The notes beneath the pieces were generated by a model that saw only the letters and a list, made by a program, of their open reading frames with translations, was not told where the DNA came from and ran no database searches. A program made the position numbers and the translations under genes. A stretch of DNA of 64,000 nucleotides from an uncultured bacterium (GTDB lineage Bacteria > Bacillota > Clostridia > Oscillospirales > Oscillospiraceae): contig CAMNQF010000002.1 of assembly GCA_946548895.1 (NCBI GenBank), forward strand, positions 62,001 through 126,000, given 5' to 3'. Within the stretch, counting starts at the first letter, position 1, and each line of letters opens with the position of its first letter. Shown here piece after piece: positions 8,016 to 16,167 of this stretch.

Positions 8016-9118
8016 TTTTTTATTTAGCGAAACCCGGCTCAACAGAGAAAGCGCGCGTTGCCTTTCCGGCCTCCTTCTCCGAAATCAAGCACGTGTTATA
8101 CAAACTGGAACACTATGAGGGCGGCGCCAGTTCTGTGCGCATCCAGGACGCGGAAGGCCCTGCCAAAAAGCTGGTGAAGTACCTCCGCCATGCTGAACTG
8201 GAGTGGCAGACCGGCGTTGACAAGCTCAACCGGCTGGCGCGGCGTTTCGACAGCATGGACAGCGAAACACGGGAACTTTTCTTTGCGGTTTTGGACGCAC
8301 GGATCACAAGCAGCATTTACAATGTGATGAACACGTTGGCCGATTTTGACCAATATGAGCTGGTTCACGGGGTATCAACGGACCAGGAACTGGGCAAGTG
8401 GCTGGTGGAACAGGGAATGGCAGGCGTATATTTCCCCAAGCCAGTGCTGACCTATTTGGATTACGCCGCAATCGGCGCGGGATATTACGCCGATCACGAT
8501 GGGGCGTACACGCCCAGCGGCTATGTGAAACGCCGGAAAACAACTCAGACACAGAAAGAGGAGGAGAAAACCGCGTTCGCCCTCACCCTGGCCTCACCCG
8601 CCAGCACCCACCGCCTGGGACTGCCCGCCTCGGATGACGATCTGGAGCAGGCAAAAAGGGCGCTGCGGCTGGATGATCTGGACAGCGCCGCCATTAGGGA
8701 TGTGGAAATCGACTATCCATGGGCACATCTGCTTGATATGGATTCCATTACGCTGCAAGACGCCCATATCTTGGCCAAATGCGTCCAGGAGATGACGGCA
8801 CAGGAGCTGAGGGTATTCGGCGCGGTCTTGGAGGCAGAGCAGCCCAACTCCTTCTCTGATGCCAACCTCACCGCAATGTATCTTGACGATTATGAACTGG
8901 TGGAGGACAGCGAGAGGGAATATGGCCGGGAGGCCCTGCGCAAGGCTGGTGCGGATGATGAGATCCTGGATATGCTGGACGGTTTCACCGATTTCGACGC
9001 CCTGGGCCGGTCTGAGATGGAAGCGGACGGAGTGCGGGAAACCAGCTTCGGCCATGTGCGCCGCCTCAGCGCCCCCTGGCCCGAGCAGGGGCCGGAGATT
9101 GGTCAGACAATGTGCTGA
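8012..9118 (+). CDS. ArdA-like antirestriction-fold protein 2
   Basis: A 368-residue acidic protein starting at a GTG that overlaps the previous stop. Two ArdA-like modules are visible: one with KLNRLARRFDSMDSETREL followed by NVMNTLADFDQYELVHGV, and one with AHILAKCVQEMTAQELRVFGAV (as in LNxLAxxLxxL) followed by YLDDYELVEDSE. Acidity and module order fit DNA mimicry, though the similarity is distant. It ends in EQGPEIGQTMC, a version of the shared tail. About 75 bases without a gene follow before the next start. Function inferred from family only. Confidence 0.55.
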   Translation: MIFYLAKPGSTEKARVAFPASFSEIKHVLYKLEHYEGGASSVRIQDAEGPAKKLVKYLRHAELEWQTGVDKLNRLARRFDSMDSETRELFFAVLDARITSSIYNVMNTLADFDQYELVHGVSTDQELGKWLVEQGMAGVYFPKPVLTYLDYAAIGAGYYADHDGAYTPSGYVKRRKTTQTQKEEEKTAFALTLASPASTHRLGLPASDDDLEQAKRALRLDDLDSAAIRDVEIDYPWAHLLDMDSITLQDAHILAKCVQEMTAQELRVFGAVLEAEQPNSFSDANLTAMYLDDYELVEDSEREYGREALRKAGADDEILDMLDGFTDFDALGRSEMEADGVRETSFGHVRRLSAPWPEQGPEIGQTMC

Positions 9119-9193
9119 ATTACGCTGGACTTTCAGGAAAAGTTGTGGTATCTGTTTTGACTGCCAAATAAAACGAATAGAGGTGTGAAATCA

Positions 9194-9991
9194 TTGCGGC
9201 TCAACATCTACGAAGCCCTGATGCAAAAAGCGTACCTGTTCGGCGCCCTTGTGCTGCACAGCGACGAACCCATCCCGCGGGAGGACGTTCCCCTGGGCTG
9301 GTACTGCTACGACCTGCGCGGCACAAGCCGTGCCCCATACAGTCCCTACAGCATGGTAGACCAGGCGGACAAATTCCACACCGGCTCCGTCCTCTCCCTC
9401 CTGCCGCTGAAAAGCGAGCGCACCCAGAGCAGGCTGGTGAAGGATCAGTTCCGCCTGACGCAAGAGTTCGTCAGCCTGAAAACATTTTGTGCGGAGAATA
9501 ACATCACCGCTCCCGAAATCCCCTTCCGCCATCAAATGCGCCCCGCCATCCCCGAGGAGACAGGACTTTTTTATGCCCTGCCGCCTGAAAAAGACGAGGA
9601 ACTGGGGACAATCGGACACCTTCGCATTGACTTTGGGCGCGATGGCGACGAGTTCTGGCACACCTGGTGGCCGAGGGGGCCCGAGGAACTGAACACACCC
9701 GCGTTCAAAGAGGAGCTGGGCAAGGTGGTGGATGACCTGCGCCGGGGCGTGCTGAAGGATCTGTCCACCATGCTCCGCCTGTGCCATATTGACGGCGGGG
9801 AGATCGGCGGCGGTATCGCGGCCCAGAACTACGGCTTCATGCTGGAAACGGAGCGGTACCGCTACTGCCTGCGGTGCAACCCGGTGCGCGGGGACTACCA
9901 AGCCTATCTGACCTGCTTTGATCTGCGCCAGCAGGAACTGAACCAGGTTCAGGAGCAGGACAGCGGCCCGGTGCTGGGCGGCATGGGCTGA
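9194..9991 (+). CDS. Uncharacterised element protein, LPD28-like N-terminus
   Basis: A 265-residue protein. TTG at 9194 is preferred because GAGGTG lies 8 bases upstream; GTG at 9185 is possible. The N-terminal ~110 residues (GWYCYDLRGTSRAPYSPYSMVDQADKFHTGSVLSL) resemble the LPD28 domain of large polyvalent proteins on mobile elements. The rest (RIDFGRDGDEFWHTWWP, LKDLSTMLRLCH) is not recognised. It is soluble, with no signal peptide or membrane segment. It ends in VQEQDSGPVLGGMG, the shared tail. Since the next gene has its own ribosome-binding site 31 bases downstream, this tail is not explained by overlap. Confidence 0.6.
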   Translation: MRLNIYEALMQKAYLFGALVLHSDEPIPREDVPLGWYCYDLRGTSRAPYSPYSMVDQADKFHTGSVLSLLPLKSERTQSRLVKDQFRLTQEFVSLKTFCAENNITAPEIPFRHQMRPAIPEETGLFYALPPEKDEELGTIGHLRIDFGRDGDEFWHTWWPRGPEELNTPAFKEELGKVVDDLRRGVLKDLSTMLRLCHIDGGEIGGGIAAQNYGFMLETERYRYCLRCNPVRGDYQAYLTCFDLRQQELNQVQEQDSGPVLGGMG

Positions 9992-10021
9992 ACCGATACA
10001 TAAAAAAGGAGGTTATGCGAT

Positions 10022-10747
10022 ATGAACGACAAGTTTTTCCCTGAACTGGCCCGCCGTTTGAAGCGGGCGGGCATCTCCACCAGGCCGGTGGAGCGGGAGC
10101 GTCTGCCGGTGCTTCTGGACGGACAGGAGGTCATGGCGGTGTCCCCGGGTGGGACGATCTTCCTCATGCCGGAGACAGCGGACACCCAGCCGGTGGTGGA
10201 CGCCTATGACACGGTGGCGGGGATCAGCGCCCAGGTTCACGAGTATACGGAAGCCATGGCTGCCGCTCCTCCGCTGGGAGCGGTGGGGCTCCACGATGGC
10301 TTCCGGCTGCTGGCGGATTTCAACGGTGTGGTTCTCGCCGGACAGGAGTTGGAACAGGGCTGGGGGTACAAGTTCGCCACCTGGGCGCGCAGCCCGGATC
10401 GCGCCGCCGTGGCCCATGGCCACTACTATGACGGCGGCGACAGATATGAAGCCGCCAAGCTGGACTTCGCCTGCCGCGCCGGGCTGGTGGACGACCACCG
10501 CCAGTTCACCGATGAGCAGCTCACCGAGCTGTACCGCTGCATCCACGAAACCCTGGACAGCGAATATCCGATGACCGCGGAGCGCCAAAAGCTCCTGACC
10601 GGGATTTCGGAGCAGCTCCAGCGCGCTGTGGATGATTTGGACGAGCGCGTCAGCCTGTCCAACCAGCGGGAGCTGGAGGCGGCGGAGCAGCACGGGCCGG
10701 AGATGCCGGAGGACATTCACAACCAGGGAGGAATGCGCTTTGAATAA
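10022..10747 (+). CDS. Uncharacterised conserved element protein
   Basis: A 241-residue protein with a strong AAGGAGG site before its ATG. The central part (EYTEAMAAAPPLGAVGLHDGFRLLADFNGVVLAG, KFATWARSPD, HGHYYDGGDRYEAAKLDFACRAGLV) is a combination I associate with gut Firmicutes conjugative elements; no biochemical function is known to me. It ends in HGPEMPEDIHNQGGMRFE with the shared Gly-Gly-Met tail, whose GGGAGGAATG codons provide the ribosome-binding site of the next gene, starting at TTG inside this gene. Confidence 0.6.
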   Translation: MNDKFFPELARRLKRAGISTRPVERERLPVLLDGQEVMAVSPGGTIFLMPETADTQPVVDAYDTVAGISAQVHEYTEAMAAAPPLGAVGLHDGFRLLADFNGVVLAGQELEQGWGYKFATWARSPDRAAVAHGHYYDGGDRYEAAKLDFACRAGLVDDHRQFTDEQLTELYRCIHETLDSEYPMTAERQKLLTGISEQLQRAVDDLDERVSLSNQRELEAAEQHGPEMPEDIHNQGGMRFE

Positions 10748-11288
10748 CACAGAAAAAACGGCAGGAACCCCGCAGGGGGCCGGAAAATCCTATACGGTAG
10801 AGGAGTTTCTCACCCTGATGGGGCCTGAATTTCAGAGACAGAAAGACGCCATGCGCCAGTGCATCGCCGGTCTCACAGAATACGCCGCCCAACTGGCGGT
10901 GCAGGGCCAGGAGGAACAGCTTCCCCGGTTCCGCAGGGTCTGCGTTGAGATGGCGGAGTTTTGGGGGCTGGCTGAGGATGATACGCCAGAAGGCGTTCGG
11001 AACATGGCGGAGCAGTACGGCAGCGCCTTCGACCGCGCGGTGTCAACCGCCCGAGGTGATGGCTGTGCGCCGGGCTTGGGTAAGCAGGCCGTACAAAACA
11101 CCCTCGCAGGTTTGGAGCTCTATGCCCGGGAGCTGCGGGCCAACGATGAGGGGCTGGAGGATTGGGCTGTGGAGTGCGAGATCATCGCGGACGATCTGGA
11201 GGAATTTGCGGCACGATCCGGGCCGGAGGAACTGGAAGCGGCGGAGCAGCAGGCGGACAGCGGGCCGGGAATGGGGATGTCGCCGTGA
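10740..11288 (+). CDS. Uncharacterised small helical element protein
   Basis: A 182-residue, mostly helical acidic protein. The start is TTG at 10740 (LNNTEKTAG), set by GGGAGGAATG upstream and an 8-base overlap with the previous gene. Phrases such as VEEFLTLMGPEFQRQKDAMRQCIAGLTEYAAQL and LAGLELYARELRANDEGLEDW suggest two similar helical halves. I do not recognise a family. It ends in EQQADSGPGMGMSP, the shared tail. It is likely translationally coupled to both neighbours. Confidence 0.6.
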   Translation: MNNTEKTAGTPQGAGKSYTVEEFLTLMGPEFQRQKDAMRQCIAGLTEYAAQLAVQGQEEQLPRFRRVCVEMAEFWGLAEDDTPEGVRNMAEQYGSAFDRAVSTARGDGCAPGLGKQAVQNTLAGLELYARELRANDEGLEDWAVECEIIADDLEEFAARSGPEELEAAEQQADSGPGMGMSP

Positions 11289-11509
11289 GAGTTCGATACA
11301 AACATAACCGGGAGCCGCAGTTCTATGAGTCTATGTGCCTGACCACCACGCCCCACGAGCCGCCCCCCGCCGTCACCGGGCCGCAGAGCCATTGCGTGGG
11401 CTGTCCCTACCCTGGCCACGGCTTCGTGTGCGGCAACAGCGAAACGTGCCTGCGCACCGAGATGGCCCGTATCATGGAGCGGGACAAGTCTGTTGCTTCT
11501 GCCGGGTAG
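11285..11509 (+). CDS. Small Cys-rich protein
   Basis: A 74-residue product from a GTG overlapping the previous stop (GTGA). It contains CVGCPYPGHGFVCGNSETC, four Cys in a spacing that could bind a metal. The ribosome-binding site is weak (GGGGATG), and it lacks the shared tail. Probably the last gene of the first operon, before the leader and terminator at 11568-11656. Function unknown. Confidence 0.5.
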   Translation: MRVRYKHNREPQFYESMCLTTTPHEPPPAVTGPQSHCVGCPYPGHGFVCGNSETCLRTEMARIMERDKSVASAG

Positions 11510-11567
11510 CTTTTGGAGGGAATCTGTGGTAATGTCGCTGTTAATACTGGTGAAGGGAGGTGAGCCT

Positions 11568-11708
11568 GTGGGTAAGCGAGGTCAAAAATTTCAAGTGAAT
11601 ACGTTCCGGCGCAAACAGTGTTTGGCCCCGTTCCATCCAAGGGACGGGGCTTTTTTCATGCCCAGCCGGAGGAAGTTCCGGCGCAAAAATCATAACAGGA
11701 AGGGATGA
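11568..11708 (+). CDS. Possible 46-residue basic leader peptide spanning a terminator
   Basis: From a GTG with a strong AGGGAGGTGA site 4-13 bases upstream, a very basic peptide of 46 residues runs through the terminator hairpin at 11625-11656 and stops 5 bases before the ATG of the next gene. It contains the motif FRRK twice, encoded by an identical 13-base direct repeat (11603 and 11675). A ribosome translating it would cover the terminator, so it could be an attenuation leader. It may instead be chance; only the ribosome-binding site and position support it. Confidence 0.35.
   Translation: MGKRGQKFQVNTFRRKQCLAPFHPRDGAFFMPSRRKFRRKNHNRKG
11625..11656 (+). terminator. Strong intrinsic terminator between first and second element operons
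   Basis: A 10-bp stem (GCCCCGTTCC with GGGACGGGGC, one T-G pair) and a 6-nt loop are followed by six T. It lies inside the possible leader peptide frame, 58 bases before the DUF4314 gene. Confidence 0.8.
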
Positions 11709-11713
11709 AAACC

Positions 11714-12460
11714 ATGAGCATCCAAAAAGAATGGCTGGACTTTCTGCGGGAGCAGTACCCCGTGGGCAGTCGGATCAAGCTCCGGGAGATGGGCTCGGAC
11801 GACCCGTGCCCCATCCAGCCGGGATCTATGGGCACGCTCCAGTACATCGACGATATGGGAACCGTTTTCGTGGCCTGGGACAACGGGCGGGGCCTGGGCC
11901 TGGTGATGGGCCAGGACTCCTTCACCGTCCTGCCGCCGCCCCCTCAGACGCTGAAGCTCTATATGCCGCTCACCGCCGACCTGTTTGAGCCGGACGGGTA
12001 CGGGAACATGAGCGAGGAGAGCGAACTGCTGGAGGGGCGTGAGCTGCTGAAGTACGAGGATCAAATCACAGCGGCGCTGATCCGCAGCCGGATGCCCGAG
12101 GAGGCGGAGCGTGGCGTCATGCACTGGTACCACGAAAATGACGCCGTGGCCGACAAGGTGCGCTCAGTGGTGTTCAGCCTGGAACGGAGGGCGGGCCAGC
12201 TCTGGGGTGTGGCGGAGTGCCAGGTGCAGGGCGAGCTGACACCCGGGGAACTGGGCACGCTGAAGGAATACGTCACCGGGCAGGCGTCCGACGGCTGGGG
12301 CGAGGGCTTCGAGCAGCGGGAGCTTGACGCCGGTGACGGCGCGGAGCTGTACGTCCACCTCTGGAATTCGGACGATTGGAGTCTCCAGACGGAACAGGAG
12401 CGGTTCGGGCCGGAGCAGACCGCCGCCCAGCCCCAGATAGGGGGGATGGATTTTGCGTAA
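11714..12460 (+). CDS. DUF4314 protein with a second shared module
   Basis: A 248-residue protein. The ATG at 11714 is 9 bases after AGGAAGGG; an ATG at 11705 is too close. Residues ~5-75 match DUF4314 ([47 protein letters not shown] split over the region; SH3-like beta barrel expected). The rest has a module ([22 protein letters not shown] followed by DGWGEGFE) that recurs in the gene at 31027. DUF4314 is common on Firmicutes conjugative elements, role unknown. It ends in [12 protein letters not shown], the shared tail, whose GGGGGGATG codons form the ribosome-binding site of the next gene. Confidence 0.7.
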   Translation: MSIQKEWLDFLREQYPVGSRIKLREMGSDDPCPIQPGSMGTLQYIDDMGTVFVAWDNGRGLGLVMGQDSFTVLPPPPQTLKLYMPLTADLFEPDGYGNMSEESELLEGRELLKYEDQITAALIRSRMPEEAERGVMHWYHENDAVADKVRSVVFSLERRAGQLWGVAECQVQGELTPGELGTLKEYVTGQASDGWGEGFEQRELDAGDGAELYVHLWNSDDWSLQTEQERFGPEQTAAQPQIGGMDFA

Positions 12461-13559
12461 GGTGTTTGAGGTGGAGCTGAATTCGCCCGACTGCGACGCC
12501 TATGCCACCCTGATCCTCCCCGCGCTTCCTCACGCCATGCTGGACGCGCTGGAACGGCTGGGATTGGCGGAGGGGCAGCTTCCCGGGTGGCGCATCACCC
12601 GGGCCTATGGTGACAGAAACCCGTTCTCTCTCTCCCGTATGGAGGGCGCCCTGCCCGAGCTGAATGCCCTGGCCCTGCGCCTGACCCAGCTCAACGAAAC
12701 GGAACTGGCCATTGTGGATGGGCTGGCAATCATGGCGCGTGAGTGGGGCGGGCCGTCCATCCCCATAACCCAGGCCATCGACATGACCTACAGCACAGAC
12801 TGCTGCCACATCATCGAGGAGGCCGCCGACGATCAGACGCTGGGCCGGTTCTGCGCGGAAAACGGCTTTGTCCTCGAGGCGGAAAGCCTTTCAGATGAAG
12901 CGTTCGCGCTGCTGGACTTTGAGCGGATCGGCAGACAGTTCAGGCAGAACGAGCGCGGCGTGTTCACCCGCGGCGGCTATGTCCAGCGGCGGGAGGAGCT
13001 GAAGCAGGCCAGCAAAAACCTGGATTTCACCCTGCAAAAGCCGGACTACGCCATCCTGGCGGAGCTGCCGGACGGCAGCCGGGTGGAATTGCCCACGCCG
13101 CTGGGCAAAACCGTGGTGGAGGAACCCGCCCAGTGTGTGGACTGCGCCGCCCCCGCCCTCAACGGTCTCACCGCCATGCGCTCCACCCTGGATCAGCTGG
13201 CCTTCCGCCTGGCGGAGATGGAGGTGGATGGCGAACTGACCAAATACAAGGCAGTGCTGGTCGCCACCGGCTGCGATGACATCGCCCGGGCGCTGGCACT
13301 GGCGGACGAGCTGGATCAATACGCCTTCGACCCGGAGCCGCGCGAGCCGGACGAGGTGGCCAGCGGGCATTTGAAGGAACTGCTGCCGGAGGAGGAATTG
13401 GCGGCCCTGCTTCCCAACGTGGTCCTGTACCGCTATGGGCAGGCCCTGATGGAGCAGAGCGGCGGCAAACTCACGGGGTACGGCTATGTCCAGCCCGCCG
13501 CCGGCCCCGTCCAGGGGATGGAACCGCAGAAAAATGGATTGGAGATGACGTTGGGTTGA
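12453..13559 (+). CDS. ArdA-like antirestriction-fold protein 3
   Basis: A 368-residue acidic protein, start TTG at 12453, 8-base overlap with the previous gene. The N-terminal half has the clearest ArdA pattern of the set: [18 protein letters not shown], then [20 protein letters not shown], then [22 protein letters not shown]. The second half repeats it ([34 protein letters not shown]). This is a two-module DNA-mimic candidate against type I restriction. It ends in [10 protein letters not shown], whose GGATTGGAG codons give the next gene's ribosome-binding site. Family assignment by pattern, not by search. Confidence 0.62.
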   Translation: MRKVFEVELNSPDCDAYATLILPALPHAMLDALERLGLAEGQLPGWRITRAYGDRNPFSLSRMEGALPELNALALRLTQLNETELAIVDGLAIMAREWGGPSIPITQAIDMTYSTDCCHIIEEAADDQTLGRFCAENGFVLEAESLSDEAFALLDFERIGRQFRQNERGVFTRGGYVQRREELKQASKNLDFTLQKPDYAILAELPDGSRVELPTPLGKTVVEEPAQCVDCAAPALNGLTAMRSTLDQLAFRLAEMEVDGELTKYKAVLVATGCDDIARALALADELDQYAFDPEPREPDEVASGHLKELLPEEELAALLPNVVLYRYGQALMEQSGGKLTGYGYVQPAAGPVQGMEPQKNGLEMTLG

Positions 13560-14572
13560 ACGATTTTGACTACCTGGCCCAACTCCCCGGCGAGGAGCGG
13601 GAGCAGAATTGGATCAGGACGCGGCTGAAAACGCTGAGTGTGCGGGAGGGCATCATCCTGGCCGCCGCTGCCCAGGCCGACCCGCCTGAGAACGCCGTCC
13701 AGGCCATCAACCAGCTCCAGTCGCTGGATGTCTACCGGATCGTATGCGGCGCGGACAGCTATGAGCGGCTGGGTGAGTATTATCTGGCGCAATGCCGCGG
13801 AGTGCCGGATGATGTCAAACCCTATGTCGATCTGGCCCAAGTTGGGAAGCATTACACGGTCTTGCACCCCGGTCGGTTTTTGGACGGCTGCTATGTGGCC
13901 TACCCGGACGTCACACTCACCCCCGCCTACCAAGGTCAGGGCGCGCCCCTGCCCAACGATGGCAACTGGACGGTCAAACTGAAAATCGCGTCCCCCAGCC
14001 TGCCGGAGGGCGTGTGGATGCGGCTGCCCTGGGAGGACGGCCTGGGGGATAAGACCAGCATCGAGGAAGAAGTGACGCTCAACGCGCTTCACGCCCAGAG
14101 CTGGGCGGAATGCGCCCTGCTGGACGCCCGGTGCGTCCTGCCCGAAGCGGGCGATCTCATGGAGCAGTACAGCGATGTGGAGGAACTGATCCGGGACGGC
14201 CTCAGTCTGGCTGACGCCCTTTGGTGGCCCTTGGGAGAGGATACCCCGTGGTATCCCGCCGCGCTGCGGCTGGAACACTGTCAGAACCTCAAGCTGGCCC
14301 TGGATATTTCGCGCAATCCCGACTGTTACCGCTGGCTGCCCCGGGTCGATCTGGAGGCATCCGCAAAAGAGGCGCTGACGCAGGCCGGGGTGTCGGAAAA
14401 GATCACTCAGTCCGGTGGCGTTAGCCTGCGGAGCTATGGGGCGCACCTGCTGGAAAAGCAGGGGTATACCCTGACCGCGGATGGGGGCGGTTACATCGCC
14501 CGCACCGCTCAGGAGTTCCACTATTCCCACAGCACCCCCACCCCGGAGCAGTCCGGGATGGTGATGCAGTGA
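13556..14572 (+). CDS. ArdA-like antirestriction-fold protein 4 (tandem copy)
   Basis: A 338-residue acidic protein starting at TTG within the stop of the previous gene. The first ~60 residues (FDYLAQLPGEERE, TLSVREG, AAAAQADPPE, AVQAINQLQSLD) are nearly identical, also at DNA level, to the next gene, so the two are a tandem duplication that has since diverged. Two ArdA-like modules are visible (AINQLQSLDVYRIV with RLGEYYL; NLKLALDISRNPDCYRWLP). It ends in PTPEQSGMVMQ, the shared tail, although here the next gene has its own ribosome-binding site after a gap. Function inferred. Confidence 0.58.
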   Translation: MNDFDYLAQLPGEEREQNWIRTRLKTLSVREGIILAAAAQADPPENAVQAINQLQSLDVYRIVCGADSYERLGEYYLAQCRGVPDDVKPYVDLAQVGKHYTVLHPGRFLDGCYVAYPDVTLTPAYQGQGAPLPNDGNWTVKLKIASPSLPEGVWMRLPWEDGLGDKTSIEEEVTLNALHAQSWAECALLDARCVLPEAGDLMEQYSDVEELIRDGLSLADALWWPLGEDTPWYPAALRLEHCQNLKLALDISRNPDCYRWLPRVDLEASAKEALTQAGVSEKITQSGGVSLRSYGAHLLEKQGYTLTADGGGYIARTAQEFHYSHSTPTPEQSGMVMQ

Positions 14573-14595
14573 TTTGGATGGAGGTGAAAGATCCA

Positions 14596-15639
14596 ATGCA
14601 CGAATTTGATTACCTGGCCCAGCTCCCCGGCGAGGAGCGGGAGCTGGACTGGATCAGGACGCGGCTGGGCACGTTGAGCGTCCGGGAGGGCGTTGTGCTG
14701 GCCGCCGCTGCCCAGGCCGACCCGCCCGAGGATGCCGTCCAGGCCATCAACCAGCTCCAGTCCCTGGACGGGTACAGGGTGTGCCTGGACGCGGGCAGCT
14801 ATGAGGCGCTGGGCAGGCGGCACCTGATCAACGACACCGCCATGCCGATGGATGCCCTGGCCTTCGCCGACCTGGAGGCGGCGGGGCGGCAGTATGAGGA
14901 CAGGCACCCCGGCCTGTTCATCGGCAGCTACTATGTCCAGTATCCGGAAACGGCCCCCAAGCCGGTTTACCGGCCCGGCATAGCCCTCCCCGTCGACGAC
15001 GGGTGGAGCGTCAAGGTGAAGCTGGCCTCCCCCGCTGTACCCGAGGGGGTGTGGCTGCGCCTGCCTGGGCCGTTCGAGGACGGCTGTGAGGATGTGGTGA
15101 AGGAAGAACTGGAGGTAGGGATGGCCCTGCGGGAGCTGCGTGTGCGTTTTGGGGCCGAATGCACTTTGATGGATGCCCAATGCGTTTTGCCTGAAGCCGG
15201 GGATTTGGTGGCCCAATACAGCAGCGATATTGAGGGCCTGTTTTACGATGCGCACAACCTGGGATGTGTGCTGAACGAGAGAGGCCAGGGCTCCCCGCAC
15301 TTCATGGAGCGGTATGCCGCCGCACTGGCGCTGGAGGGCTGCCAAAACCTGAAGCTGGCGCTGGACATCTCGCAAAACCTCAACTGCTACGACTGGATGC
15401 AGTGCGCCGATCTGGAGGAGTCCGGCAGGTGCAAGCTGCTGGACGCCGGCATGACGGAGGAGCAGATCCGGGCCAGCGGAATCGACCTGGCTGGCTACAA
15501 AGCCCACCTTCTGGAGAAGGAGGGTTACACGCCCACCCCGGACGGCTGGGGCTACATCCGCCGCAACGCCAACGAGTTCTACTACCAGTTCGGCACCCCC
15601 GCCCAGCCCCAGGAGGAGCCTGGGATAACAATGCAATAA
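14596..15639 (+). CDS. ArdA-like antirestriction-fold protein 5 (tandem copy)
   Basis: A 347-residue acidic protein. ATG at 14596 is chosen because GGAGGTG precedes it and it aligns with the start of the preceding paralogue. It shares the LAQLPGEERE and AVQAINQLQSLDGY regions, SLPxGVWxRLP-like core (AVPEGVWLRLPG) and the NLKLALDISQNLNCYDWM repeat with gene 4, but the middle has diverged. It ends in QEEPGITMQ, the shared tail, with no gene directly after it, which argues that the tail is selected at protein level. It is the last gene before a terminator. Confidence 0.58.
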   Translation: MHEFDYLAQLPGEERELDWIRTRLGTLSVREGVVLAAAAQADPPEDAVQAINQLQSLDGYRVCLDAGSYEALGRRHLINDTAMPMDALAFADLEAAGRQYEDRHPGLFIGSYYVQYPETAPKPVYRPGIALPVDDGWSVKVKLASPAVPEGVWLRLPGPFEDGCEDVVKEELEVGMALRELRVRFGAECTLMDAQCVLPEAGDLVAQYSSDIEGLFYDAHNLGCVLNERGQGSPHFMERYAAALALEGCQNLKLALDISQNLNCYDWMQCADLEESGRCKLLDAGMTEEQIRASGIDLAGYKAHLLEKEGYTPTPDGWGYIRRNANEFYYQFGTPAQPQEEPGITMQ

Positions 15640-15649
15640 TACATTTACA

Positions 15650-15684
15650 GGGGCCGTTTTCCCGATGGGGACAGCGGCCCCTTT
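15650..15684 (+). terminator. Terminator after ArdA-like protein 5
   Basis: GGGGCCG at 15650-15656 pairs with CGGCCCC at 15675-15681 and is followed by TTT, 10 bases after the stop codon. The two-hairpin repeat begins at once, so it may have landed in or next to the terminator. Confidence 0.6.
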
Positions 15685-15794
15685 CGTCGCCGCAAGCTGC
15701 GCATCCTTCGTCTCCGGCTTACGCCGAAGGCTCACTTGCTACGCTGCGGCTCCTCTCCCCACAAAAGCTGAAAAACGCTTTTGTGGGGTGCCCC
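15684..15794 (+). repeat. Two-hairpin interspersed repeat, copy 1
   Basis: A 111-base copy reading TTCGTCGCCGCAAGCTGCG, then a GC-rich small hairpin, CTCACTTGCTACGCTGCGG, CTCCTCTCCCCAC, and a second hairpin (AAAAGC/GCTTTT) ending in GTGGGG and CCCC. Five related copies occur at 17381, 18649, 35610, 40608 and 49956. This one is intergenic. Confidence 0.75.
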
Positions 15795-15843
15795 GCTTTT
15801 GTGCCCCTTTTTCGGGAAAACGCCCCCGAAAAAGGAGGACGTC

Positions 15844-16167
15844 ATGAAAGAAGAACAGCTCCTGGCCTATCTGAAGGCCAATTGCTTCGGGCGGAAAAAG
15901 AGCCAGACCCGGGGCCAGCTCCAGCGGACGCTGGGACTCAGCAAAGACCAGCTCACCAACATGGTTCATCGGATGCGCTGCAAGGGCCTGCCCATCGCGG
16001 GCGGGCCACTGGGATACTTCTACGCCCAGAACGCCGGGGAACTCCACGCCACCATCCGCTGGCTGGAGAAGATGGTGCGTACCCTGCTGAAGTCCATCGA
16101 CGGACTGGTGAAGGCTATGGAGTCCTTCGGGCCCATGGATGATGGCGGTGGGGGTGATGGTTCCTGA
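15844..16167 (+). CDS. Small helix-turn-helix-like protein
   Basis: A 107-residue protein with AAAGGAGG 5 bases before its ATG. Residues ~1-60 (EEQLLAYLKANCF, TRGQLQRTLGLSKDQLTNMVHRMRCKGLPI, GYFYAQN) look like a winged-helix domain, so DNA binding is likely. The C-terminal part is one amphipathic helix followed by a Gly-rich end. It overlaps the methylase gene by four bases, so it may be a regulator for that gene. I cannot name a family. Confidence 0.65.
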   Translation: MKEEQLLAYLKANCFGRKKSQTRGQLQRTLGLSKDQLTNMVHRMRCKGLPIAGGPLGYFYAQNAGELHATIRWLEKMVRTLLKSIDGLVKAMESFGPMDDGGGGDGS

